Shown here piece by piece: positions 32,439-45,026 of a stretch of DNA of 64,000 bases (positions are counted from its first letter, which is position 1; each line of letters opens with the position of its first letter). The translations under genes were made by a program, and so were the position numbers. Below the pieces are notes generated by a model. The model did no database searches. It was not told the DNA's origin and saw only the letters and a list, made by a program, of their open reading frames with translations. Origin of the DNA: Blumeriella jaapii. Taxonomy: Eukaryota > Ascomycota > Leotiomycetes > Helotiales > Drepanopezizaceae. Location of the stretch: positions 806,001 to 870,000 of the forward strand of contig VWND01000013.1 of NCBI GenBank assembly GCA_009599575.1, given 5' to 3'.

Positions 32439-35400
32439 TGTGTCTTTTGTCTTGTGCCTTCTGTCTTCTTGCCTTGACTTGTCCTGATCGTCTCTCTTGA
32501 CGTTATCGTGTCTTCGTCAATCGCGAACTAGTGCACTGCGAAGAGGGTAGTTATGAGAAGAGGTGAGAGAATGCAATGAAGGATGGTCTTTGTGTTAATA
32601 AAAAGCGGAGGGGGATGGGGATGGGGGATAGGAGATGGAGGACGGAGGATGGATGGAGGAGAGAACGAGTGATTGCATGAATAATGACTTAATGACTCTA
32701 AGCGGGCGCGCCACAGCTCTTGGCAAGCGGCATCAGGATGACTAAGTACTGGAAAGGACTGAGGAGCAAGGATGGAGTTTGGCATGTGAAAGTCGGTTAG
32801 TATGTGGTACTATACTGTACCTTTCATATAGGAGAAACAAAACAATACGACTACATACTATGACATGCTACTACGTGCTACTACATGCTACTACATGCTA
32901 CTGCTACTGTCTACTACTACTTTCTACTACTACTCTCTACTTCTTCTACTGCTATTATTACTACTACTACTGCATCTATTCTACTTCTACCTCTACTACC
33001 ACCACTATTTCTCCTACCATACTGTATCTACAAAACCACGACTATCTACCTACCTACAGTACAGCACTGTACAACACACTACCGCACTCTCACCCTCTCA
33101 TCCAACGAACGATCAATCAATTCAACTCCAATGGCTTTAGCCAAACATCTCCCTCAACACCTCTTCCCTCCCTTTCTCTCTCTCCCCCTCTTCCCCTCTC
33201 CTTCTCCCCCTTCTCATCCGTCATGCCGTGAAACCGAAACCAGCACCCCCCAAAAGACACATGGTTACACCACCGCATCTCGACACCACAGTACTATACG
33301 TGAACTCCCGTTGCCACTTACACATGTAGCAGGTCCTAAACCGAGACCACTCCATCTCCCTGCCTTAGCGCTTGGGCGGTCGCCCGCTTCAGATCCCTAC
33401 CTTCTTATTCCCCGAGCCGACAGGAGCTCAACGTCTCTGCCTCACCATGGCATACTGTACATGCAGTACGGTACATACAGCACAGTACAGACACACGTAT
33501 CCGTACGTCCCCAAATGTGTGTCGAGCGTGGCGAGAAAGCTCCGCCCTGCTGCCGTCCGTAGTTGTACTGTACTAAAGTAGTCAGTCCTGCTTCCAAGTT
33601 CCTTCAGGGTGCTGTACAGACTACAGACGAGATAAATACTGTACGACGATAGATCCACTTTCACATGCTACATGGCAGTACATCACAGTACATACAGTAC
33701 ATACAACACAGGACGGTACCTTAGTCGTCGCTCGCTCTGCTTCCTTTGCGTCCCATTCATTCATCCATCCATGGAGAACGTTCGCCCTCCCTCCCCCGGC
33801 CCACCCGTCAGGGAAACAAGAATCCTCGCTTCAGCCCGCGGGAAGAAGAAGAGAAGAAGCCCCATACGAGCCAACAGGAAAAAGGAAAGAAAGAAAAAAA
33901 GGAAAAAAGAAAGAGAGAACTTAAAAACCGCCTTATTTACAAAAACAGGGTTCGAAAGACCTAGCTAGGTTCAATATAGTATAGCACAGTACATACAGTA
34001 TGTAGGTACGTACACCCACAGAACATCATTGCCTCTTTCTCTCGCGAATCGCCTTTAGCCCTGGCCTGCCTGGCCTGGCCCGGCTCCTGAATAATCAAGC
34101 CGGCCAGCCCGGCCAGCCAAGTCCAGCTTTCTACAGTACTGTACAGTACGTTCAGAGATAAGATCGATCGAGCCGCAGCAGCAGCCACGGACACCTTCTT
34201 TGCCCCTTCGATGCTGACATGTGAAGATGCGTCTCTTCTGAGCAGATACTGTACAGTACAGTCGGTATCTGCCATGTGCTATGTGCTGTGCTGTGCTGTG
34301 CTGTACTGTAGAAGGGAGACAGACGCATGTCTGGCTTGGCGGCATGAATTCCCTCAATCTCCGACTTGATCGCGGCGCATACATAAACAGCAGAGGACTG
34401 TACTGTACGATACGAGGAGGCAGTGGTCTCGTCCTATCTGGACTTTACTTACATACTGCACCACCGTACAGTGCCAGTGGACATCCACGAGCAGCGGCTG
34501 CTGGCCTGCATCACCGGCCCCCGCTGGCTTGCCATGTACTGTACTGTGACACTGGAGGTACTGTACTGTCGTGTGGGATGGGGTAGGGAGAGGTACGTAC
34601 GCACATACTGTAGGCAGGTAGGCAGGTACATAGGTACCTAGGCAGGTAGGTACTGTACAACCTAGCTGAGGTAGGGTAAAGAGAAAAGTATAGATAAGAT
34701 AGAACAATGTACAGTACTGTACTGTACGGTATGTACGTCGAGAGTGGGTCTACCTTTCAATTCGGATTGAGCTACTCTTTCTTATCATCACACAGCACTG
34801 TACTGATGCAATCGTGTGCACACCAGCGCACGGTGACCACCACGCACCCCCCAGTGCTTAGCTGACATCGTGCGCAGTCTCATGAAGATACGGATCCCAC
34901 GCGCGCGCGTCAGGATGTCGTCCCCATGGGGAAGCAGTCCGGCTGGCATCGGTCCCGTTCCAATGAGAAGACGTTTCGTCGTAACCTACTGTACTGTACA
35001 GGACAGGACAGCATCATGGCTACACGGCGGCGTCATTCCGAAGGTCTTGCCAACGCTGTATGTACGGTACCATGGTCTGGTATGTATGTTGGCTCCTCGG
35101 ACGTTTCTTTGAATGTTCCGAGAGAGACAACCTGTGCAGGTAGCCCGAGGTGCAGTTACGCTTGTACTGTATGTATGTAGGCGAGTCTTTTTGCAGAGCC
35201 AACAGCCAACGTGCAAGAGGAGCTTTCGCACCGGAGACATGCGAAGTCATGTGACTGATACTCCCCCACGACCATCGCGCCGAAGCATCTATCCCTTCGC
35301 GTTGTAAACAATCAAGACGAGCCAATCAGCCATCCAGCCTGCTGGTCTCAGACCCTTCTGCGCGGACGAGCTGATCGAATGAGGAATCCAGCCAAGGTGG

Positions 35401-35791
35401 GGTGCATACCTTACTTGTTTTCCTTCGAAGACCGTTAAATCGAGACTCCCTGCCCCCCCCTGGGCACCTCCGTCTGTTGCAATGCCGCCTCCTCTCGCTG
35501 GAAAATGACTTTGCTGCAGAAAACCGAGCAGACGCGGACGCGAGGTCTGCGACATGCAATCCCATGGATAGGGAAGCTGCGGACTGAGTGAGAATCGGTG
35601 GGTCGCTGCATCGAGTGCATCGAGTGCATCAACAGGCCTGATGTTCTCATGTGATTATGTCGTTCTCTCGCACGGCATCGCGGCTGAAGCCGTAACGCGC
35701 TGATTTGGAGCCAGAGCGGGTGATGGCGAGAAGTGGGAAGATGTGGCAAGCACGTGGTTGGTTTATGCCCCAAAGTACACAGTCTCGACCC
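32439..35791. other. Repeat-rich gene-free region
   Basis: 3.3 kb with no recognised gene and dense simple sequence: CTACTACATG-type repeats at 32850-33010 and TACTGTAC/GTACAGTA blocks at 33057-33070, 33455-33490, 33560-33570, 33672-33705, 33975-34000, 34130-34150, 34247-34310, 34395-34410, 34535-34570, 34640-34660, 34705-34735 and 34985-35000. CAGGTAGG runs lie at 34613-34655. The proximal 300 bp must carry the CAP20-like promoter. Confidence 0.6.
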
Positions 35792-38312
35792 TTAGCCGAG
35801 GATTACATCAACCTCTTCTCCTGCCCCCTTTTCCCAAGCTCGCTTGTTGATTCGGCCCAGGGTTTTCCGGTATGCGATACCCTTCCGTCTTTCTATCCAC
35901 AGCACGTTGAAGAACTCGTAATGCTCTCCCACACCAAACTCCCCATCAACATCTATCTGAAATGGATGAGAACGTCCCGCTACCCACGTCCTACCCCATT
36001 TCTCGCCATTCGATTGGCGAGATGGGCAAGAACCGGTTGAGATGGCGATGAACTCGCAATCAGCATAGGAGGAGCCCAGAGTGAGATCAAGTGGGGACAC
36101 ACTTCCTATGCGAAGGCCTTCGTCGTCTAAGATGTGCGCATCGATGATTGAGGGCTCTGTGCTCCATTCGTACTCCTTCCTGCAGGTTTCGGCAACCGAG
36201 ACAGTGAAAAACAGTCGTCGAGTTCGGAGTTGAAGCCTCGTATCGAATGCTGGAGCTCGACAGAGATGATGAGGATTGACCTCGAGATGGTCAAGTGGAT
36301 ACCGGTACAAGAGCTTACCGACCGTTCCGAGACCTCTCTCGACATCCCGTTGAAAATACCATTTAGCCATGTCAGTCGGCCAATGCGGAGGGGCTTCGAG
36401 ACGTGTCCAACCCGCCGGAGATTGCGTAATGCTACGGGAGACCTGATATGAATTCGAAATCGGGATCTTCTGGTTGCAAGCTGCACAAGTTTTGTGCCAC
36501 ACAACCAAGGGGTTGATACGGATGTTGAAACCGAGGAAAGGGACCCTTTTCATATCATCAAAAATCTCAAAAATGTGGTCCTGGAAAACCTCCCATAGCG
36601 TGAGATCAACTTCACCATGCCAGCCCATCCATGACCAACTAGGCAGTTTCCTGTCCGGGTTCATCGGCTTTCGAAGTCGAAGGTTCGGTAACGGTTGCCA
36701 ACACATTGCATGATCGAAGAATGTTTCCGGCATACCAAAAAGTATCGGTCCAAAGATTGGGACATTCAGAGAGGCGATACCCAGGAATGCATCCATAACA
36801 TCTTCCTCGAACGACAGATCCCGTTGGTTGTACTCAATCACCAGCTTTCCCAACACCCTCAAGTTGATATTTTGAGGTTGAATGAGTCGGTACCTCTGGT
36901 CCCCAGTATTGTTCTTTGCCCACTCTAAATCCTCTGCGGGGCCCTCTGTCTCCTCGCGAAATTGGGTACGCATACAGATCCACGATGCGAGCCCTTCCAT
37001 GAGCAAAAGACGTTTGGAATACATCTGCTCTTGCATGGTCCATGCTCTACGACTCCAAATGGGGCGCTCATAAAACCCCATCCTGTTGAGAAATTTAAGG
37101 CGTTTATGATGGGTCTTCGATCTGATAGCTACGGTTTGTTTCGGAAGTGTGACGAATGGCGGCACAGATCTTGGTTCTGGATGTTTGCCAACGCCCTGGA
37201 TGCCGGCATTGGCATCAATGCCATTGATGATGGCGAGCGTGAACTGAGCAAGAGAATAGATGGAAGGCATGGCCCGCAGGTGGTCCTGTTTGACCTCGTA
37301 ATCATCCTGCACGATGCAAAGAGCGTCGACCCAGAGGTAATTAACGCCCAGCGCGGAAGTCAGAAACATGGCGTCCTGAATGGTCTTGGGGATCTGATCG
37401 GCGGCCTTAATGAGTGCACCGGGCTCCCTCAGTTCTTCGAGATTACCTTTGGTCGTCATCAGAGTCGGTACTCGGCCCCAGACGTAGCTGAGGGCGACAT
37501 ATTTGGGAGGCTCCGAAAGCGTCACTATGCATGACCGCTCAAGATCGAGGTATTTCACTGGAGTGGTAGGACCCGGGCTCGTCGAGACAATTGCAGCTGA
37601 GCATGTATCGTCGTGTGACTGCACACAACACGTAATCCACTTCTTGAGTAAAGAAAGATCCAGGCGAGAAGGATCACAAACACGACCTAGAGAGAAATTG
37701 GGCGGATACTTTACAGTAGGCTGCAGAGAAAGTCCCTAAGATGCGCTGTAAGATCTCAAATCTAAGCGGAGAAACACAGCTCACCGAAATTCCTGGAAGG
37801 TTACAGCGAATTATCATGCTAAGTGTCCACGTCTCTCGATCCCGGTGTGTCGAGAGTTTCATCTCGTAGTTCAGCTCCTCATATTGCTTGTAGCGGGCCG
37901 GGTCGAAATCGATCCCGTCTCCTGTCTTCATGTACGCATTCCATACTTTGAGAATAGATATACAGCCGGGGCACTTGTGAGTTTCAGCGCGCTCTTTGAA
38001 CTCGGAGCGAAGGCCCAGCCGCGCAGTCCATTCTAGAGGGATGGTATCGGGAGAAAGCCCTTGCAATTTTCTAGATGCCAACACTGCCGATAATCCATTA
38101 ATGATGGTGATGTAGCGGTCGAGGACTCGGCAGGTAAAACAGAACGGAGTGGTGAAGGAGGTGAATTGTGCTTCTAATTCCGCCGCAGTGGTTATGATGA
38201 AGTCTTCGTTGGGCTTGGGCTCTGTGACGCGATCCTCAATACCGAGGAAGATCTTTAGTATGTTGGGTGCAGCCAAAGCCGCAGATTCTGATAGCGATTG
38301 CGAAGTCGACAT
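35792..38312 (-). CDS. HET-domain (heterokaryon incompatibility) protein
   Basis: Exon 1 38312-37778 and exon 2 37686-35792. The phase-consistent donor is GTGTTT at 37777 and the acceptor is CTCTCTAG; an upstream GTGAGC is out of phase. About 809 residues. The N-terminal region contains CFTCRVLDRY and KCPGC, Cys pairs common before fungal HET domains, and RVCDPSRLDLSLLKKWI. The HET domain proper begins with KYVALSYVWGR and has IPKTIQDAMFLTSALGVNYL, then WVDALCIVQDD, MPSIYSLAQFTLAIING, and WSRRAWTMQEQMYSKRLLL. The C-terminus has GIAYRKTLGRINKRAWEK, a usual HET-protein tail. Such proteins trigger cell death after fusion of incompatible hyphae; the specific partner is unknown. Start ATG 38312 gives MSTSQSLSES; an upstream in-frame extension without ATG exists. 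Confidence 0.88.
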
Positions 38313-39827
38313 GATGGTCCGTTGATGTATATTTTCAAAGGCAGACTGAGGAGGTACTCTGTGTTGATGAGAGGTTTCCCTCCGCCTTGGCAGCTGAGAG
38401 CGCACGCGGCATAGTGATTTCTAGCGCGAGTGTGACACGGAAAGATCGAGAAGCAGCATTGCCATGAATAGCACAATGAGATCTTAATATTCTGCAAGGT
38501 ATGAGACATTTGCATTCCACCAAAGTCCTCCCAGGGAGCGCTTCTCACCCGGATAAGGTACCTTTCTAAGATCATCAGGTCACGTGCGGTCGCGCTTAAT
38601 TGCGCTAACTTAGAAGAATCTCAATCTCGATAACTCTTCAGGTTGAAAATAACCCATTTACCATTAAATCATTGTCGTCTGAATATTCTAAAATCATGTG
38701 TGTTTTTGGTGCTTGGAATACAGCGGATATCGTCGTTCGAAATCTCGAATGGGGGCACTCACCCTGAAAGGATAGTCCTGAGGTAAGTGAGTCGATGAAG
38801 TAGGTTTCGGGAGATTTCCAGTAAGAAACCCGAAAGCGTTTCCTCGATACGGTTACATCGAATGGGTTCTCCTACATACTCGTGAATCGTGCACATCTTA
38901 ATAGGGCATTGGAAACGTTGCGAGCAGTTAGAGTGGAGCAAGGCGAGTACAAACATCGCTTATCTCGGTCACGTGCACCCCCTTTTCTTCGAAGGAAAAC
39001 AAAATGCATCTCCGCGGCAGCTTTCCGTTGGGTTTGAATGTTTAATCTAATACGCGGCTGGTTAATATAAACTCTATTTGGTAGTTGCTTTTCGTTCCTT
39101 ACAAGAAAACGTGCCGTGGAGTCGATTGTGTTGCTTTAGCAGATGACACCCGAAGCTGCTACAGGTACCGTGCTTCCGGTTTATCAAGCTATTGATTTTC
39201 TCACATGACTTTATCTCTATCTTACCTTTTCACAAAGTCCTCTGGTGTCTTCGGCAAGGGTACGCTCATCAGATAGAGCGTAGTCGCGTTTTTAAATTGG
39301 TAGAAAAGAGAGGGAGGCTCGGGACTGCCAGCCGGTAAGGAAAATCTTTAAAGGCTTGTCGTTGCTTGAAATTCATTTGCCAGAATTCTCGGATTACAAA
39401 CGGAAGCTTTCTCGGTCCCAAGACAAAGGAAGCTTGGTTTGGAATCACGTACGGGTATTGAGCATAGCCCATGCAGTCGTCGACTTCACCCATCCCCCCC
39501 TTACCCCCGAAGGCTGGCTTTTTAAACTTTATACTAGCAACAAGGCGAGTTTGCTTTTTCTAAATGTCTGTCTCAGCAATTTCCCTTTTTCATAAAAAGG
39601 ATCTGTGGAGCGCGGAATACGAAGGAACAAAATTTCGAACTGTGATAGAGTAAAATTCTATTCAGTCTCTGAGTTTTGGCACATGATAACGCATTGCTCA
39701 GATAGCAAATCCGGTATGGTTCATTTCTACATTTGACTATGGTCGAATAAGATACTTGAAGTAGGATCGACTTTCATCGTCAAAGCATGTTCGAGGTAAA
39801 AGTTCCGAAATCTGAGTTTCTTCCACT
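38313..39827. other. Intergenic, no gene recognised
   Basis: 1.5 kb, AT-richer, with the HET promoter at the left. No motif-bearing ORF on either strand; the longest frames are under 110 codons. Confidence 0.5.
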
Positions 39828-40879
39828 ATGTCCTCACTCGACGCCTCAAAGTTGCTCTCGGTTAAAGGCTTGGTGGCAGTCACTACAGGCGGTGACAGGC
39901 ATCGGACTCTTGATGGCCAAAAGCCTTGAAGCAAAGGGCGCGAAAGTACACATCGTCGGTCGAAGACTAGAAACCCTTGAAAAGACCGCCGCGGAAGCCG
40001 CAAGTCCCATTCCCTTTCTACGACTCTAGTTATGCATGCAGTAAAAAAAATTGCAGGATTTACAAGGAAATTCATCATCTTCGGAGAGATGTGACCAAGA
40101 AAGAAGATTTCTCCCCCGAATGGTGAACTCCATCATCAAGTCGGATTCCTTTATCAACGTCCCTGCCGCTAACTCCGGCATCCGTGGACCACCTGTTGAC
40201 ATGCTCCCAAACGAAACCAGCCTATCCCAATTTCGTGAAATTCCCAGGGAGTCTGACCGCCTATTGTTCACCCACACATTTGAAGTTGTCATCTTTTCCG
40301 TGTACTACTCCGTGGTTGCGTTCTCGGGACTACTCGATGCCGGGAATAAGAAAGACAATGCGACCCCAAAGAGCTAAGTCATCACAATTTCAAGGGCTGG
40401 AGCGTACAATCGCCATCCGGGAGGGAGCAATGCGTATCATGCTTCCAAGGCTGAGACAGCGCACTTGGTGAGAATGTTCGTTACGGTGCTTCTTCCATAT
40501 GACGCATGTAACCTCCTTCTTTTCGTTTTGCTTTCCTCAAACCGAAAACCTCGCGATGCGCCATGACTTCCCGCTCTCAACTGGCTTGGGGTATGCAGAT
40601 TCGCAGCAACGTGATTGCTCCTGGAAGTAAGCCAACTTGTCTGTGCCTTCCACTTCTGCACACGTACTAAATCCTTGTGGTATACACTTTCGAAATGACC
40701 GAAGCCATTTTCGCATGCAAGGGGCATGAAGACGTTCCAAAGCTGTCACGGATCCAGGAACTACCGAAGACATGGCCGGCGCAATTCTTTATTTGAGCTC
40801 GAAATCTGGCGCATACCTGGATGGAAATGTATCCTTGACAGATGGAGGAGTTTTGGGTGTTTTGTCTTCTTCGTGCTAG
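39828..40879 (+). pseudogene. Decayed short-chain dehydrogenase/reductase (SDR)
   Basis: Starts ATG 39828 with MSSLDASKLLSVKGLVAV. Then, one frame over, TGIGLLMAKSLEAKGAKVHI and VGRRLETLEKTAA (the Rossmann glycine motif and NADP-binding region). After a break come RRDVTKKEDF, VNSIIKSDSFINVPAANSG (NNAG-type motif), GPPVDMLPNETSLSQFREI, AYNRHPGGSNAYHASKA with the catalytic Tyr and Lys (about 40401-40452), and finally EDMAGAILYLSSKSGAYLDG and NVSLTDGGVLG, stop TAG 40877-40879. Order and spacing equal a full SDR of about 300 residues, but at least five frame changes and in-frame stops separate the blocks. The C-terminal block is almost undamaged, so the decay is recent. Confidence 0.85.
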
Positions 40880-41983
40880 GGCTAGCTTTCAAGTGTTGTA
40901 TGCCAGGAGCTCGGCCGAGGCCAAATTGAAGGGGAAGTCACGACAGGCTCTGCTTTTCGAATTAGCTTCATCATCGTTCCACACCAGGTTTCTTCAAAGG
41001 GGCGAAGTGTGTAGCTAATGTGAATTCCAAAGTCAAAACGATGTAAAAGTGCTTGCCAGCAGATGTGTGATGCAGATGGATAGTAAAAGGTTAAAATTAA
41101 GGCTAAAGCGGATTCTCACGATGCAGTAGTATCTTTTCGGTGATACTTGCAACATAGCCGAACACATAATGTACTCACCAGGTCGCGAACCTGACTTACC
41201 AGATCCTGTAAATGATGTGGTTTCTGGAACAGCACGATCCTAAACCTTTGGCGAAGGCAAAGAGACGTGGATTGGGAGCCGGTACAAGTACTTTCTAGGC
41301 CGGTTGAGACGTAGGAATAATAGTGGACGTGATTGTCGTGAGGTCCTCGCCTAAGCCCCCATGCCTGCAATGAAAATCAACAATCGCTTACCTTTTCTAC
41401 TTTCGGAACCGACATACACGACCCATTTTGACAGCGAATGCAGCTACGGTTTGGAATTCGACAAGCAACATGATTCAGTTACATCACAGTGGATTCAGGG
41501 AAGAGAAAGAAAGATCCACTCTCTCCCAACAACCAGTCCAGATTGCTAAGGTAGCGTGAGCTCGCTTACAGTCCAAGGAGAAGCGAAACAAAATGGACAA
41601 CAAACCCACCCAGCTCGTTATCATCCCAGTTTTTATCAACACCATCACCCAAGCAGAAATCTGGGATAGAGCGCAGCGATCAGCGGAATTGCTGCGCATG
41701 TCCCCGCTTCCGCGCGAGCAGCCGCCTCTTATCAAGAGGAAGCTGCGCTAACTACCAGCCCTGGTTGACCTAGGTTTCCCGATGGACGTTGCCGACCGGG
41801 TACCAGACTTGACATGATGATGGGATTGATAGAGAGGACCGTCCAGGTATATAGAGAGGCCAATACCCCTTGTTTGAGAGGGAAAACCCGATCCAGCGTC
41901 TTTGAGGTTTCGACGCTAGATTTGTACCCCGCACTTTTATAGACAGCTATTGCCGGAGCGACCTCCGACGACGAACGTCAAGA
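40880..41983. other. Intergenic, nitrilase promoter
   Basis: 1.1 kb without a gene. CTTTTATAG at 41934-41942, about 45 bp before the nitrilase ATG, is a weak TATA-like element. Confidence 0.45.
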
Positions 41984-43061
41984 ATGGGTTCCCAAGGACC
42001 AGCTTCAGAGACTATCAAAGTTGCAGTCACGCAAGCAGAGCCTGTCTGGCTTGACCTCGACGCCTGCATTACCAAAGCCTGCAAATTGATCAAAGAAGCT
42101 GCCGCCCATGGCGCCCGACTCGTCACGTTCCCCGAAGTCTGGTTCCCCGGCTACCCAGCTTGGATTTGGTAGAGCCCCTTCCCCCTGCCTCAATCTACTT
42201 CTGAGCAGGACAAGTGGAAGGGTCGCGAAGAAAGCGATTGCTGATGCCGAAAGCAGGAAACGACCCGTCGACTTCGCGCTCGGCACCCAGTACCAGAAGA
42301 ACAGCCTCAAGCTCAACTCCCCGCACATGCAAACACTCTGCTCCGCGGCGCTCGAGAACAACATCGCCGTGGCGTTCGGCTTCTCCGAGAACGCAGATAA
42401 CTCGCTCTACATCTCGCAAGCGCTCATCGGGCCCGACGGCGCCCTCAAGATGAGCCGCCGCAAGCTGAAGCCCACGCACATGGAACGCACCATGTTTGGG
42501 GACGCTACTGGCAACTCTCTCAAAAACTCGGTGGATGTGGAGGGTGTGGGACGCGTGAGTTCGCTGGCGTGTTGGGAACACCTCCAGCCCCTGTTGAAAT
42601 TTTCGACCATTTCGCTGAAGCCGGCGATTCACGTCGGAGCCTGGCCGCCTGTGATCCCGCACGTTGAAGGGGCAGGGCTGTGGAGTATGTCGAGGGAGGG
42701 GTGCCGCAACTTGTCGCGGACGTTTGCGATAGAGAGTCAGACCTTCGTGTTGCACACGGCGGTGATTTCGAGCGACGGAATCGAGAAGATGGGGACCCAG
42801 GGGACCATGTTCGGGGTTCCTGGCGGTGGAAGCTCGGCCATCTATGGGCCGGATGGCAGGCAGTTGTCGAAGGATATCGAGGAAACCGAGGAGGGCATTC
42901 TGTATGCCGAGCTAGACTTCGATGAGGTGCTCAGGTCGAAGAGCTTTGTTGATGTTGTGGGACATTATAGCAGGCCGGACATGTTGTGGTTGGGAGTTGA
43001 CGACAGGGAGAAATTGCCGGTGGTAGCTCATAGAGACGGAGACACGGGAAAGAAGGCGTAG
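41984..43061 (+). CDS. Nitrilase (carbon-nitrogen hydrolase superfamily, branch 1)
   Basis: Exons 41984-42168 and 42257-43061, in phase (YPAWIW-KRPVDF), 329 residues. Hydrolyses organic nitriles or cyanide-type substrates to acids plus ammonia; whether this one is an aliphatic nitrilase or a cyanide hydratase cannot be decided by eye. The catalytic triad is visible: Glu in [13 protein letters not shown], Lys in [11 protein letters not shown], and Cys in [15 protein letters not shown]. Further family blocks are [77 protein letters not shown] and [31 protein letters not shown] is the usual C-terminal signature. Cytosolic. Start context AAGAATGGG. Confidence 0.93.
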
Positions 43062-43341
43062 GTGGCATCGTTGCATCGTAGTTGTATGCCGGGAATGCTT
43101 TGACGCTCTGGAGTTGCTTTGGTCGGAGGTGGACGCGAGGAAATGATTTATAGGTAGAGAGGTGAAAAAGTCAATCAGGTCGTACATTTGAACAGCTCCC
43201 ACGTCCTAAGTGATCTCACCCTTCCCACGTCCCAGCTATATCCCAGGTATAATGCCATTGCCATGCGCCGATTCCAGTCTCACCTGTCTGCTTACGCAGG
43301 TTGTTGCCACAAGACGCAATCCCAGGATTCACTGTGCCATC

Positions 43342-43957
43342 TTAGACCTTCTTCACATCAGCCATCCACGTCCTCATAGCTTTCGAACTGTCATGCGCAG
43401 CCCTGAACAACCCCCTCTCCATCTCATCCAGCCCCCTCAGAAACTCTACCCCATCGTTCCCCACGCCCCCCCCGCCCCCCCTCTGGCTGGCGCCAGCATT
43501 ACTCGCATGATCCGCGATCTCAGCCGCCCTCGCCCGGAACGTCTCCATCAGCACATCGCACACCTCCTCCTCCTCAAACAGCTCCAGTATCCGCGAGCCC
43601 AGCCCGTAGAAGTTCTGCGCCAGGGCCCGGAGATCCACACTCTTGGGGTCGGCCTTCAGGGCGTTCATCACGCGCGGTGCGAGGGAGGGGGGGAGGTCGA
43701 GCGTGACGAGGGATTTGGTGGAGTTGGGGGACGAGACGGCGAGCATTTCAGCCAGCCAGAGGGGCAGTTCGACGCGCGTGCCGGACTTGAGGGTGTGGCC
43801 TGCGTTGTTGTCTAGATATCCTAGATTGGGCACGTCGAGCTCGAATGTGCAGGGCACTTTCTGGCATGTGTTAGCCGCCGGGTCATGTCATTGGAACGGG
43901 CGTTTGAGGATATACTTGGGCATCGGTGAGGATGGCATCAATGTCGTAGTAAGACAT
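43342..43957 (-). CDS. psf3: GINS complex subunit Psf3
   Basis: Exon 1 43957-43916 (14 codons, MSYYDIDAILTDAQ), intron 43915-43861, exon 2 43860-43342; in phase, 186 residues. Psf3 is one of the four GINS subunits that join Cdc45 and Mcm2-7 to form the replicative helicase in the nucleus. Family marks are YYDIDAIL at the N-terminus, VPCTFELDVPNLGYLDNN, LKSGTRVELPLWLAEML and the helical A-domain DLRALAQNFYGLGSRILELF. A Gly-rich linker (GASQRGGGGGVGND) precedes the C-terminal helix. The gene is divergent to the SOD gene, with 261 bp between the two ATGs. Confidence 0.93.
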
Positions 43958-44218
43958 CGCGACGGGGACGACAGCGACTGCTATTGACGGGCATCTGCTG
44001 CGTACGTCGTCGACGAGTTTGTTGTCGTCGACGCGGTCGCGATGCGCGGGAGACGCGAAGTGATGTGACGGGATGTTGATCCCTGCCGTTCTCGGCCGTG
44101 ACGTTGCGATGGGTGAGATCGTGTGGTGTTTGCACTTCTCGCCGCGATTTCTTCCCCATGCAAAGCAAACGTCGACTCTGAAGCTGTATCTCGCCATCTC
44201 CAATTGAAAGCCCGAATC
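43958..44218. promoter_or_regulatory. Shared divergent promoter of psf3 and sod2
   Basis: 261 bp between the start codons of two divergent genes must hold both promoters. No TATA box is visible. The stretch is rich in CGTCG and CGACG steps. Confidence 0.6.
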
Positions 44219-45026
44219 ATGTCTACAACGCTCTTCCGCACATGCACCGCTGCTCGCGCTGCTCTCCGAGCTGGCGCTTCCAAGAGAGCCGCCGCAATGG
44301 CAAGCACCAGCTTCGTCCGCGGCAAGGCGACTCTTCCAGATCTCCCATGTGTGTACTTCATTTTCCTTGAGCACGTCTTGCCTTGATGCTCATGAGATTG
44401 GCAGACGACTACGGTGCGCTGGAGCCCTCCATCTCCGGCAAGATCATGGAGCTCCACCACAAGAATCACCACCAAACATACGTCAACAGCTTCAACACCT
44501 TCACGGAACAGCTGCAAGCCGCCGAGCACAAGCAAGACATCGGCGCCCAGATCGCTTTGCAGCCGTTGCTCCGCTTCCACGGTGGTGGGCACCTCAACCA
44601 CTGCCTGTTCTGGGAGAACCTTGCGCCTCGCAAGAACGGAGGCGGCGGGGAGCCAACGGGAGCTCTGAAGGTACATTTTTCCGTTTCCCAACGCGACCAG
44701 GAGAAGGTGATCCAGGGCTGATGCTGTGGCAGACGGCCATTGAGTCCAGCTACGGCGACTTCTCCTCCTTCAAGACCAAGTTCAACACCGCGCTCGCCGG
44801 CATCCAAGGCAGCGGATGGGCATGGCTCGTCAAGGACAACGAGACGGGACAGGTTCTGATCCGCACATATGCCAACCAGGACCCCGTCGTAGGAAAATTC
44901 ACCCCGCTGCTGGGCATTGATGCATGGGAGCATGCGTACTACTTGCAATACCAGAACCGAAAGGCAGAGTACTTCAGCGCGGTTTGGGACGTGGTCAACT
45001 GGAAGGCGGTTGAGAAACGATTGTAG
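44219..45026 (+). CDS. sod2: Mitochondrial manganese superoxide dismutase
   Basis: Exons 44219-44348, 44405-44670 and 44733-45026 join in phase (LP-YDYGALEP and GALK-TAIESS), 229 residues. Converts superoxide to H2O2 and O2 in the mitochondrial matrix. The first 38 or so residues (MSTTLFRTCTAARAALRAGA, Arg/Ala-rich with few acids) are an import presequence. Metal ligands are visible: His in MELHHKNHHQTYV, His in GGGHLNHCLFW, Asp and His in LGIDAWEHAYYLQY. Other family blocks are YGDFSSFKTKF, GSGWAWLV and VWDVVNWKAVEKR. The Gly-Gln pair near GDFSS/GIQGSGW suggests the Mn type rather than Fe. Both introns are short (56 and 62 nt). Confidence 0.95.
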
